Source: Paraburkholderia sp. D15 (lineage in GTDB: Bacteria > Pseudomonadota > Gammaproteobacteria > Burkholderiales > Burkholderiaceae). Taken from it: a stretch of 64,000 nucleotides of DNA. The translations under genes and the position numbers were made by a program. Under the pieces are notes generated by a model. That model made no database searches. It saw only the letters and a list, made by a program, of their open reading frames with translations, and was not told the origin of the DNA. The stretch lies in NCBI RefSeq assembly GCF_029910215.1, contig NZ_CP110396.1, forward strand, positions 1,736,001 through 1,800,000. The letters run 5' to 3'. Positions 51,812 through 59,100 of this stretch are shown piece after piece. The number at the start of each line of letters is the position of its first letter. The stretch's first letter is position 1.

Positions 51812-51826
51812 AGTCCGAATGGGACT
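51812..51826. promoter_or_regulatory. Inverted repeat AGTCC-N5-GGACT between LysR and binding-protein genes
   Basis: AGTCCGAATGGGACT is a 15-bp inverted repeat with 5-base arms, about 73 bases before the binding-protein ATG and 40 bases before the LysR ATG. It is a good candidate for the LysR recognition site. Confidence 0.5.
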
Positions 51827-51898
51827 TCTTTGAGGCGCGGGCGCGGCATAGGATCGTGCTGTCGTACTCCGCCCACTCCACACTCCCACCCGCCTTCC

Positions 51899-52666
51899 AT
51901 GAAAACTCTGCTGACGATCCTGTGCGCCGCGCTGACCTTGAGCAGCGGCGCATTCGCCGCCGAGCCGCAGACTGTGCGCCTCGGCATCGATCCGACCTAT
52001 CCGCCGATGGACGCCAAGGCGCCCGACGGCACGCTCAAGGGCTTCGACGTCGACCTCGGCAACGAGATCTGCAAACGCATTCACGCGCGTTGCCAATGGG
52101 TGGAGCTGGAGTTCTCGGGGATGATTCCCGCGTTGCAGGCACGCAAGATCGACGCGGTCATGTCGTCGATGGCGATCACGGAGAAGCGTCAGCAGCAGAT
52201 CCTGTTTTCGTCGAAGCTGTTTCAGTTCAAGTCGCATCTGATCGCGCGGCAAGGTTCGCCGCTCTCGGCCGGGTTGAATGCGTTGTCCGGCAAGCAGATC
52301 GGCGTGCAGTCGGGCACGCAGTTCGAATCGTATGCGTTGAAGAACTGGGCGCCGAACGGCGTGCACGTGGTCGCGTACAAGAGCCAGGACGAAGTCTTCG
52401 CCGATCTGGAAAACGGCCGGCTCGACGGCGCGTTGCTCGGCACGGTGGAAGCCGATTACGGTTTTCTGCGCACGCCGGCGGGCAAGGGCTTCGCCTTCGT
52501 CGGCGAGCCGCTTTCGATGGGCGATCACGGCGTGGGTATCGGCTTGCGCAAGGACGAGACGGAATTGCAGGCGTCGATCAACGCGGCGATCGCCTCGATG
52601 CTCAAGGACGGCACGTACGCGCAGATCGCGAAGAAGTACTTCGACTTCGACCCGTACGGCAACTGA
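51899..52666 (+). CDS. Periplasmic amino-acid-binding protein (lysine/arginine/ornithine type)
   Basis: The 255-residue protein has a signal peptide (about 1-20, ending GAFA) and a family 3 solute-binding fold: VRLGIDPTYPPMDAKAPDGT, GFDVDLGNEICKRI, MSSMAITEKR and SGTQFESYA. The Asp/Arg/Ser pattern fits binding of basic amino acids. No permease or ATPase genes follow, so it may work with a transporter encoded elsewhere, or as a sensor. The next gene is an M14-type deacylase. Confidence 0.88.
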   Translation: MKTLLTILCAALTLSSGAFAAEPQTVRLGIDPTYPPMDAKAPDGTLKGFDVDLGNEICKRIHARCQWVELEFSGMIPALQARKIDAVMSSMAITEKRQQQILFSSKLFQFKSHLIARQGSPLSAGLNALSGKQIGVQSGTQFESYALKNWAPNGVHVVAYKSQDEVFADLENGRLDGALLGTVEADYGFLRTPAGKGFAFVGEPLSMGDHGVGIGLRKDETELQASINAAIASMLKDGTYAQIAKKYFDFDPYGN

Positions 52667-52734
52667 CCGGCAATCGACCGGCGACGAGTCGCCTTATTTC
52701 CCCCTTATCCGCATTTGCTCCAGGCTTTTCCTTC

Positions 52735-53850
52735 ATGAACAGGCAATCGATTCCGCTTCTCTCGCCGGCTATCGGCACGCACCGCGAACTGGTGTCGTTT
52801 CATTTCGGCCCGACGGATCAGGGACACAAGATCTACATCCAGTCGTCGCTGCATGCCGATGAAACGCCCGCGATGCTGACCACCGTGCTGTTGAAACGTC
52901 GTCTGCTCGAACTGGAACGACAAGGCGCGCTGGCGGCGGAAATCGTGCTGGTGCCGGTGGCGAATCCGGTCGGGCTCGGTCAATACGTGCTCGGCCAGTT
53001 TCTCGGCCGTTTCGATCTGGGCAGCGGCAAGAACTTCAACCGTCATTTTCTGCAGTTCACGAAGCTGGCGGCGCGCGCGCAGGAAGTGCTGGGCAGCGAT
53101 CCCAAGGAAAACGTGCGGCTGGTGCGCAAGCTGATCGCCGAAGAACTGGACGCGCAGAAGCCGCTGACGGAATTCGACTCGCTGCAATTGGCATTGCTGA
53201 AGCTTTCGCACGATGCGGACGTGGTGATCGATCTGCATTGCTCGCTGGAAGCGGCGATGCATGTCTACACCAGCGAGGCCGGATGGGCGGAGTTCGAGCC
53301 GTTGTCGCGCTACCTCGGCGCGCAGGCTTCGCTGCTCGCGACGAACTCGGGCGGCGATTCGTTCGACGAGACGCACAGCTTGTTGTGGTGGACGTTGCAG
53401 CAGGCGATGCCGGCGGACAAGCCGGTACCGAACGGCGCGGTTGCGGTGACGGTGGAGTGTCGCGGACAGCGTGACGTGTCGTACGAGGTGGCGCAGGAAG
53501 ATGCGGACGCGATCGTCGATTATCTGGTGTGGCGCAAGGCGATTCGCGGCGCGGTGAAACCGCTGCCGCCGTTGCTGTCGCCGGCGACGCCGCTGGCCGG
53601 CAGCGAGCAGTTCTACGCACCGGTGAGCGGGATTCTGATTCATCGCGCGAAGATCGGCGACACGATTCGCGTTGGGCAGCCGCTGTTCGATATCGTCGAT
53701 CCGTTGACGGATGAGACGACCACGATTTCCAGCCATACCGAAGGCGTGTTTTATATGCGTCGCGCGATTCGTTTCGTGACGGCGGGCGCGCCGTTGGGAC
53801 GCGTGACGGGCACGCGTCCGTTCAGGACGGGGGTGTTGCTGGGGGCGTGA
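52735..53850 (+). CDS. Succinylglutamate desuccinylase/aspartoacylase family protein (M14)
   Basis: The 371-residue protein has the zinc site of M14 deacylases: SSLHADETPA (H and E) and VVIDLHCSLE (second His), with a general-base Glu in VTVECRGQ. A lipoyl-like beta-barrel extension follows (about 290-350: FYAPVSGILIHRAKIGDTIR). It should hydrolyse an N-acylated amino acid or related amide. It follows the binding protein by 68 bases, so the binding protein may supply the substrate. Confidence 0.85.
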   Translation: MNRQSIPLLSPAIGTHRELVSFHFGPTDQGHKIYIQSSLHADETPAMLTTVLLKRRLLELERQGALAAEIVLVPVANPVGLGQYVLGQFLGRFDLGSGKNFNRHFLQFTKLAARAQEVLGSDPKENVRLVRKLIAEELDAQKPLTEFDSLQLALLKLSHDADVVIDLHCSLEAAMHVYTSEAGWAEFEPLSRYLGAQASLLATNSGGDSFDETHSLLWWTLQQAMPADKPVPNGAVAVTVECRGQRDVSYEVAQEDADAIVDYLVWRKAIRGAVKPLPPLLSPATPLAGSEQFYAPVSGILIHRAKIGDTIRVGQPLFDIVDPLTDETTTISSHTEGVFYMRRAIRFVTAGAPLGRVTGTRPFRTGVLLGA

Positions 53851-53883
53851 GGATATAGGGCGGGGTGGGTTGCCCGCCGTTCC

Positions 53884-54150
53884 TTATTTTCTTCCGACCA
53901 GATACGTCACACCATTCGGACCGTAGCGCTCCGAATGCGGTTTGTCAGCCGCGAGGTGGAAGACGTCGCCGGCTTTGTACACCTGCTCCTCGTCGCCGCA
54001 GACGATGTGCAGTTCGCCCTCCAGGATCAGCGCCTTCGCTTCGAAGGGATGGGTGTGCACGTCCATTGTTGCGTTGGGTTCCTTCGTCACGACGACGGGT
54101 TCGGGGAAACCGTCTTGCGTCAGGTTTTGGGTGAAGGTTTCGCGGTTCAT
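53884..54150 (-). CDS. Small cupin-domain protein
   Basis: The 88-residue single-domain cupin has motif 1 MDVHTHPFEAKALILEGEL and motif 2 AADKPHSERYG, which together keep three His and a Glu for a metal. Function is not known; it may be an isomerase, a dioxygenase-like enzyme or a sensor. It lies 45 bases downstream of the Fic gene on the same strand and may be co-transcribed. Confidence 0.8.
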   Translation of the reverse strand: MNRETFTQNLTQDGFPEPVVVTKEPNATMDVHTHPFEAKALILEGELHIVCGDEEQVYKAGDVFHLAADKPHSERYGPNGVTYLVGRK

Positions 54151-54195
54151 GGTGGGGCCTTATACAAGGAGGTGAACGCGCCTCGGCGTGGCCTC

Positions 54196-54783
54196 TTACA
54201 TGCCAGATCCCGGCGACGGCGGAGCCGTATCCGGTGCAGTTGCGCGACGTAGCCCGAGCACGTCGAGATAGTTGTCGAGCGAGCGCTGGACCGACTCGGC
54301 CGCGAGGCGGGCGGTGTCACTATAGTCTCCGCTGACGCACGCTTTGTCGAGCGCGGCGTAGTAAGCAAGCCGATCTTCTTTGCGGATGATCGCGGGCGGG
54401 TAGCTCGCCTTCATTAACTCGAAGTTCAGCAGCAACCGTCCCGTCCGGCCATTACCGTCGACGAATGGGTGAATCTTCACGAAGCGCGTGTGCAGTTCCG
54501 CCGCACGTTCGACGGGGTGCATGTTTCCGGCCGTTTCATACCAGGTGATCAGAGCGGCCATTTCGGCGGGCGGATGCAGGAAGTCGGGCGGAGTCGTGCT
54601 CGCGCCCTCGATCGCGTTGGAGTGATACGTCCACTCCAACATCAGCTTTTCGCGCAAAGAAGCGACCGTGTGCCGCGGCAGCGGGCGTGCCGCATCGAGC
54701 GTCGCCTTGTCGGCGTCGATCGTGTTCAGGAGCCCGGCGATTTGATTCGGCATTTGCATTCCCAATGCGAGATTTGTTGTCAT
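54196..54783 (-). CDS. fic: Fic-domain protein with an apparent in-frame central deletion
   Basis: The 195-residue protein has the Fic catalytic motif HPFVDGNGRTGRLL near residue 105, which transfers AMP from ATP to target proteins. The N-terminal SNAIEG (about 54-59) is the S-x-x-x-E-G inhibitory motif of class II Fic proteins. In full-length relatives these two are separated by about 120 residues, including the flap that docks the target; here they are only about 45 apart. The sequence runs straight from SNAIEG into STTPPDFLHPPAEM, which normally follows the flap. It may be inactive or of altered specificity. Confidence 0.82.
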   Translation of the reverse strand: MTTNLALGMQMPNQIAGLLNTIDADKATLDAARPLPRHTVASLREKLMLEWTYHSNAIEGASTTPPDFLHPPAEMAALITWYETAGNMHPVERAAELHTRFVKIHPFVDGNGRTGRLLLNFELMKASYPPAIIRKEDRLAYYAALDKACVSGDYSDTARLAAESVQRSLDNYLDVLGLRRATAPDTAPPSPGSGM

Positions 54784-55098
54784 GCGCCCAGGTGACGGTC
54801 AAAGTCATCTCAGGTCCTATATCCCCAATGGGGACAACAATCAAGCATCGGCGAAATTCCGGCCGGGATGGGTAGCGGACGGCATGAAAACCGGACGCAT
54901 TTCTGAGGCCATAGAGCGTTGCATCTCATCTTGTTGCAAACCGCGACCCCGATTCGCCATGCCCGGCAATTTTGCACATCCGTCAAATTTCGTCTCAAGG
55001 TTTCACCTTTTCCGAGTTTTCTTATTCTGAGTCGGACCTCCCTGATTCAGCGTCTAGCGATTGCGAATTTCCAACGACGCTGAGAAGAAGGGAGGCCT
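54784..55098. other. Intergenic region between fic and the RHS gene
   Basis: About 315 bases hold the divergent starts of fic (minus) and RHS (plus). A promoter with an internal palindrome serves fic (entry below). Towards the RHS start the sequence becomes more AT-rich, and GGGAGG precedes the ATG. I see no small gene or repeat here. Confidence 0.6.
54816..54844 (-). promoter_or_regulatory. Candidate fic promoter with an operator in its spacer
   Basis: On the minus strand TTGATT (54844-54839) is followed after 17 bases by TATAGG (54821-54816). The spacer contains the inverted repeat TCCCC-AAT-GGGGA (54822-54834), where a bound repressor would block RNA polymerase. Confidence 0.5.
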
Positions 55099-57570
55099 AT
55101 GAGATTCAACGATTCGCCTTGCGGAACGATGGGCGATCTGATGCGCGCAATCGCCCTGTTTGCGCTGTTGTTCATTGCATTCGGTGCAAATGCAACCGAC
55201 TGTCTCACGCTCTACTCGCAGTCCGGTGCAATGCCGGGATCGAAAACCTGCCGCCTCGACGTCGTGGGCAATACGCCGGGCGGCATGGGCAACTACGCGT
55301 GTATCAACGACCTCGCGCTGATCGATCAGTGGTGCGCCTCGCCGGTTCCAGACGAACCGGAGGCGACGTGCCCGGTTGCTGATCCGGTGTATCCCGGCAG
55401 CGGCGCGGTGACGCTGACGCAAGCCGACTTCGTCAGTGGCGACGACATTCCCCTGCTGTTCACACGCACGTACCGCTCGAAATCGCTGTCAGGCGCAGCC
55501 ACGGCGATGGGACCGGTCTGGTTCCACAACTGGCAGCGCAGCCTCGGGCTGGCTAATTCGAACAACGGGAGTTCGTCGACGGTTCTCGCGTATCGGGACA
55601 AGGGTGAGCCGGTGACGTTCCGTTGGACGAGCGGCACGTGGCGCTCGACTGGATTCACGGGGCTCGCGCTTTCGCAGAACGGATCGGGCTGGACGCTGAC
55701 CGACCTGCAAACGGAAACCATTGAGTCTTACTCCGCGCAGGGTCTGCTGTTGTCCGAGACCACGAAGACGGGATTCGTGCGCACGCTCGCCTACGACGCA
55801 TCGGGTCTGTTGACGACCATCACCCAGCACGCGACGGGGACGTCGGCGAACCAGGACCTGACACTTCGTCTGGACTACGACGACAGGCGTCGGTTGTCGC
55901 GTCTGAACGATCCGCTGGGCCGCATGACGCAATACGGGTACGACGCGAGCAGCAACCTCGTATCGATCACCTGGCCCGACGGCTATCAACACCGCTACGT
56001 CTATGACGACGCCCGCTTCAGGAACGCGCTGACCGGCGAAGTCGACGAATCGGGCAATCGCGTCGCCACCTGGACCTACGACTCGCAGGGGCGCGCGGTC
56101 GCCGTCACTCATCCCGACACATCGCGCAATGTGCAGTTTGCCTACGGCCCGGGTTCGACCGTGATCACCGATCGCCGACGGGCGACGACGTTAAACATGT
56201 CGTCGATTGGCGGCATGTTGCGGCCGACGGGCACCGCGTCGGTCGCGGGAAACACGGCCTCGACATGGGACAGCGCGGGCCGGCCGCTCAAGGATACGGA
56301 TGCGAGCGGCGGCAGCGCCGACTACAGCTACGACGATGCGGGCCGCCCCATCCGCGCCACGATCAAGAGCCCGTCCGGTACGTCGATCACAACAATGCGC
56401 TATGCGGACGCGACGAGTCTGCGTCCGTCGATGATCGCATCGCCCGGCTTGATCCAGTCGTTCGTCTACGACGTCAACGGCAACACCACGGGCATTGCCG
56501 AGACCCCCACGCTCGATGCAACGGGCGCGAGCGCGTTCGATGCGCCGAAGTCCGGCGGCGTGACGATGGCTTACGGCATGACGTACGACGCGACGAACCG
56601 GCTCGCGTTCGTGCAGCAACTGGCGGACGGCCAGGTGAAGGGCCAATGGAGAGTCACGCGCGATGCGACCGGCAACGTCTTCGCGATCGTGATCCAGCAG
56701 ACGATTCCGGACGCGACCGAAATGGTCCTGCGTGACGCGGCGCACCGGGTGTTAGCCGGTTACAACCCGACCGGCGATTTCTATCTGCGTTACGACCGGC
56801 GCGGGCGCATCGACGTCTTCAAGTTCAGCGAGTACGCGAGTCCGGCGAACGGCGGTATCCGGCGCGTGTTCAAGGCGAGGTGGACGTACTCGCCGGACGG
56901 CCAGGTCGCGGCGCGAAGCGCGACGGTTGCGAGGGACGGCAGCGTGCTCGATCTGAACGACGGCACGGACATTCCGGTCAGCAGCGAGGAGGCGGATCAG
57001 TGGATCGATAACTACAACAATGGCGATTCGCCGGTTGGGCCGCCTGCGGGGTTGCAGGGTGCCCGGTCGATGCTGCGGTCGGGGACGGCCGTTGGTGGAG
57101 GCGCTATTTGTGGAAGCTGCCACTTCTCGGTGGGCTTGATCGACGGTGCGGCGCGAGGTATTGCGTTTGTCTGGCGGATCGCACAGAACCCGGCGGTGCG
57201 ATACGGCATCGGTCAGGGTGCGCGCAAGGCGGCGGAGAACTGGGAGCGCATCAAGCAGATGTGCAAGCCGGCCGCCGAGACGGAGGTCGATGGGATTCCG
57301 CCGGGACGGATTACGTCGGAATACACTGATATTACGGTGGGCCGGAGCACGCGGAATGTCGAAACAGATGTTGGCAAGGGTGAATTTGAAGCAAATCTAC
57401 GCAACGATGGTTGGGCCGAAAAGGTCAGTTCCGACGGTAAGACGGATATCTTTACCAAAGGCGATCTCAAGTACACAGTGCGTGAGCATTCGAACGCTGG
57501 CAGCCCAACTGCGGAATATTTCCCGGCAGGAGCCACCAGCGCAACCCTAAAAATACGACTGGCCAAGTGA
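55099..57570 (+). CDS. RHS/YD-repeat polymorphic toxin with secretion signal
   Basis: The 823-residue protein has a signal peptide in its first 32 residues (MRAIALFALLFIAFGANA). A DUF6531-like segment follows at about 93-130 (YPGSGAVTLTQADF, FTRTYRS), then YD-type repeats over about 200-600 (for example YDASSNLVSITWPDGYQHRY, YDSQGRAVAVTH). The C-terminal part (about 740-823) differs in base composition, being more AT-rich. It ends GDLKYTVREHSNAGSPTAEY and AGATSATLKIRLAK, which looks like a toxin tip of unknown activity. The usual RHS-associated core with DPxGL is not evident. GGGAGG lies only 3 bases before the ATG; the ATG at 55141 is an alternative start. Confidence 0.85.
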   Translation: MRFNDSPCGTMGDLMRAIALFALLFIAFGANATDCLTLYSQSGAMPGSKTCRLDVVGNTPGGMGNYACINDLALIDQWCASPVPDEPEATCPVADPVYPGSGAVTLTQADFVSGDDIPLLFTRTYRSKSLSGAATAMGPVWFHNWQRSLGLANSNNGSSSTVLAYRDKGEPVTFRWTSGTWRSTGFTGLALSQNGSGWTLTDLQTETIESYSAQGLLLSETTKTGFVRTLAYDASGLLTTITQHATGTSANQDLTLRLDYDDRRRLSRLNDPLGRMTQYGYDASSNLVSITWPDGYQHRYVYDDARFRNALTGEVDESGNRVATWTYDSQGRAVAVTHPDTSRNVQFAYGPGSTVITDRRRATTLNMSSIGGMLRPTGTASVAGNTASTWDSAGRPLKDTDASGGSADYSYDDAGRPIRATIKSPSGTSITTMRYADATSLRPSMIASPGLIQSFVYDVNGNTTGIAETPTLDATGASAFDAPKSGGVTMAYGMTYDATNRLAFVQQLADGQVKGQWRVTRDATGNVFAIVIQQTIPDATEMVLRDAAHRVLAGYNPTGDFYLRYDRRGRIDVFKFSEYASPANGGIRRVFKARWTYSPDGQVAARSATVARDGSVLDLNDGTDIPVSSEEADQWIDNYNNGDSPVGPPAGLQGARSMLRSGTAVGGGAICGSCHFSVGLIDGAARGIAFVWRIAQNPAVRYGIGQGARKAAENWERIKQMCKPAAETEVDGIPPGRITSEYTDITVGRSTRNVETDVGKGEFEANLRNDGWAEKVSSDGKTDIFTKGDLKYTVREHSNAGSPTAEYFPAGATSATLKIRLAK

Positions 57571-58085
57571 TGAAAGATCTGGACTATATATACGACCGAG
57601 CAGCGTTTACGGAACTGTGGGAACGTGCGACGACGAACGTTTCGTCTCTAGTGAGCAAGCCGCGCGACGATCTACTTTACTTTGATGCGATCGACATCGC
57701 GACGCAAAAATTCTACGAGCTAGCACAGACGTTGCTCGCGTTCGAGAATGCGACTGATTTCGCGACGTTGATTCTTAAACCCGATCCGTTCACTTATTTC
57801 CATCACCTCTTCGGCAAATATCCCGGCTTCATTCATCGAAGCGGTAACACGTACGAAGATTTTTTTGAGCTCATGATGCGAGACCCTGGTGGCAACATCG
57901 CCGACGCGCTGGGCGTGAATCACGAACGCTACGTGGTCATGCCGCTGACAGGCGAATGGATCGCGTTCGGTGATAGATCCTGGGACATTGGTGTTCTTTA
58001 TGGACCGCCGGCCATCATGGAGTGCGCAAAGCGCTTCTATCCGTTCTTCATTACTCCGCCGGAGCTTTTTCGAGTTCAGCCATAA
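57570..58085 (+). CDS. Immunity-like protein 1 of the RHS toxin
   Basis: The 171-residue soluble acidic protein starts on the RHS stop codon (TGATG), typical of coupled toxin-immunity pairs. It has DLLYFDAIDIATQKFYELAQ, a KPDPFTYFHHLFGKYPGF block, and YVVMPLTGEWIAFGDRSWDI near the middle. About 60 percent of its positions match the gene at 58466. It should bind and neutralise the C-terminal tip. I do not recognise a named immunity family. Confidence 0.8.
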   Translation: MKDLDYIYDRAAFTELWERATTNVSSLVSKPRDDLLYFDAIDIATQKFYELAQTLLAFENATDFATLILKPDPFTYFHHLFGKYPGFIHRSGNTYEDFFELMMRDPGGNIADALGVNHERYVVMPLTGEWIAFGDRSWDIGVLYGPPAIMECAKRFYPFFITPPELFRVQP

Positions 58086-58130
58086 AAAACTCGAGTACTT
58101 GCAATCTCTCGACACTCAAAGTGAGGTGAA

Positions 58131-58469
58131 ATGGACGGGCGTATCTTTTTCGACGACGCGGCTGAATTCAACGGTCTGTTGACTACGGCCAGGACTCACA
58201 TTCGGGAGCTCGCGGGCATGCCTGCGAGCGAACCGGTGTACTTCGATTCAGCCACTACTACCAGGTCGTACGAGATCTGCTTACGTTCGCCCATTCGCGC
58301 GAGACCGCGATTTTTTCGAGCACACCGGAAGTCAATGACTTTGCACGTAGGCGACTGGCCCGTGATCTCGTACAACCACCAAAAACCTTCAAGATTGCTC
58401 ATTGAGATTTGGGAGGACGGCGTTGCAGGCGCGCGCCGCCCGACCCTCAAGATCCGACTGCCGAAATGA
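58131..58469 (+). pseudogene. Decayed immunity fragment joined to a toxin-tip fragment
   Basis: The start (GRIFFDDAAEFNGLLTTA) aligns with the N-termini of the two immunity-like proteins (DFIHERSEFAPLWTRA). After about 58250 the homology continues only in another frame (YYQVVRDLLTFAHSRETA against FFELIRHLLAFKGSSDFA), which marks a one-base frameshift. The original frame instead runs on to end ARRPTLKIRLPK, matching the RHS end AGATSATLKIRLAK. So this is a frameshifted immunity remnant followed by a leftover toxin C-terminus. Confidence 0.7.
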
Positions 58470-58981
58470 CGCCAATCGACTTCATCCACGAGCGCTCAGA
58501 GTTCGCACCGCTTTGGACGCGTGCAAAAAAGAGCCTCGATCTGCTTCGTACTATGCCGCTCGAGGACTTGCTCTTTTTCGACTCGATCGATCTCCAGACG
58601 CAAAAGTTCTTCGAGCTCATACGCCATTTACTTGCCTTCAAAGGATCGAGCGACTTCGCCACGCTGGTCATGAAACCAGACCCGTTTAACTACTTTCACT
58701 TCCACTTCGGCAAGTACCCTGGTTTTATACAGCGGGCCAATCATACTGATGAAGAGTTCTTCGAATTTTTGTTGAAGGATCCAGGCGGTAGCCTTGCAGA
58801 CGCACTCGGAGTCAATTCGGAACACTACGTCGTGATGCCCCTGCCGGGAGACTGGATTGCCTTTGGCGACAGATCGTGGGGAACAGGTGTACTTTACGGG
58901 CCGCCCGACATCATGGAATGTGCCAGAAGTTTTTATCCGTTCTTCCACTCTCCGCCGGAGCGCTTTCGAGTTGAGCCATAG
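58466..58981 (+). CDS. Immunity-like protein 2, after an orphan toxin tip
   Basis: The 171-residue protein is a close relative of the gene at 57570 (KPDPFNYFHFHFGKYPGF, NSEHYVVMPLPGDWIAFGD, GVLYGPPDIMECARSFYPFF). Its ATG overlaps the stop of the toxin-tip remnant (ATGA), the same arrangement as the RHS/immunity-1 junction. It probably protects against a related toxin tip, now decayed here, or against tips of sister strains. Confidence 0.78.
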   Translation: MTPIDFIHERSEFAPLWTRAKKSLDLLRTMPLEDLLFFDSIDLQTQKFFELIRHLLAFKGSSDFATLVMKPDPFNYFHFHFGKYPGFIQRANHTDEEFFEFLLKDPGGSLADALGVNSEHYVVMPLPGDWIAFGDRSWGTGVLYGPPDIMECARSFYPFFHSPPERFRVEP

Positions 58982-59000
58982 TCGATAGCCCACAAAAACA

Positions 59001-59024
59001 AAGAGGCGCGAATTCGCGCCTCTT
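59001..59024 (-). terminator. Terminator between immunity gene 2 and phospholipase C
   Basis: The arms AAGAGGCGCG and CGCGCCTCTT flank a 4-base centre. On the minus strand the hairpin is followed by TGTTTTTGTG, so it serves the phospholipase C gene 77 bases upstream on that strand. It may also stop transcription of the immunity genes. Confidence 0.85.
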
Positions 59025-59100
59025 CGTCCATGCAAACCTCGGCAGAAAAAAGAAAGGCTCTGTTCAACATCCGGAGCCCTCACTGCATTAATTCAAACCC

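Noticed and set aside
50771..52666. Long frame joining the AAGGC array to the amino-acid-binding protein
   Set aside because: The signal peptide and the divergent LysR gene show that the real start is at 51899.
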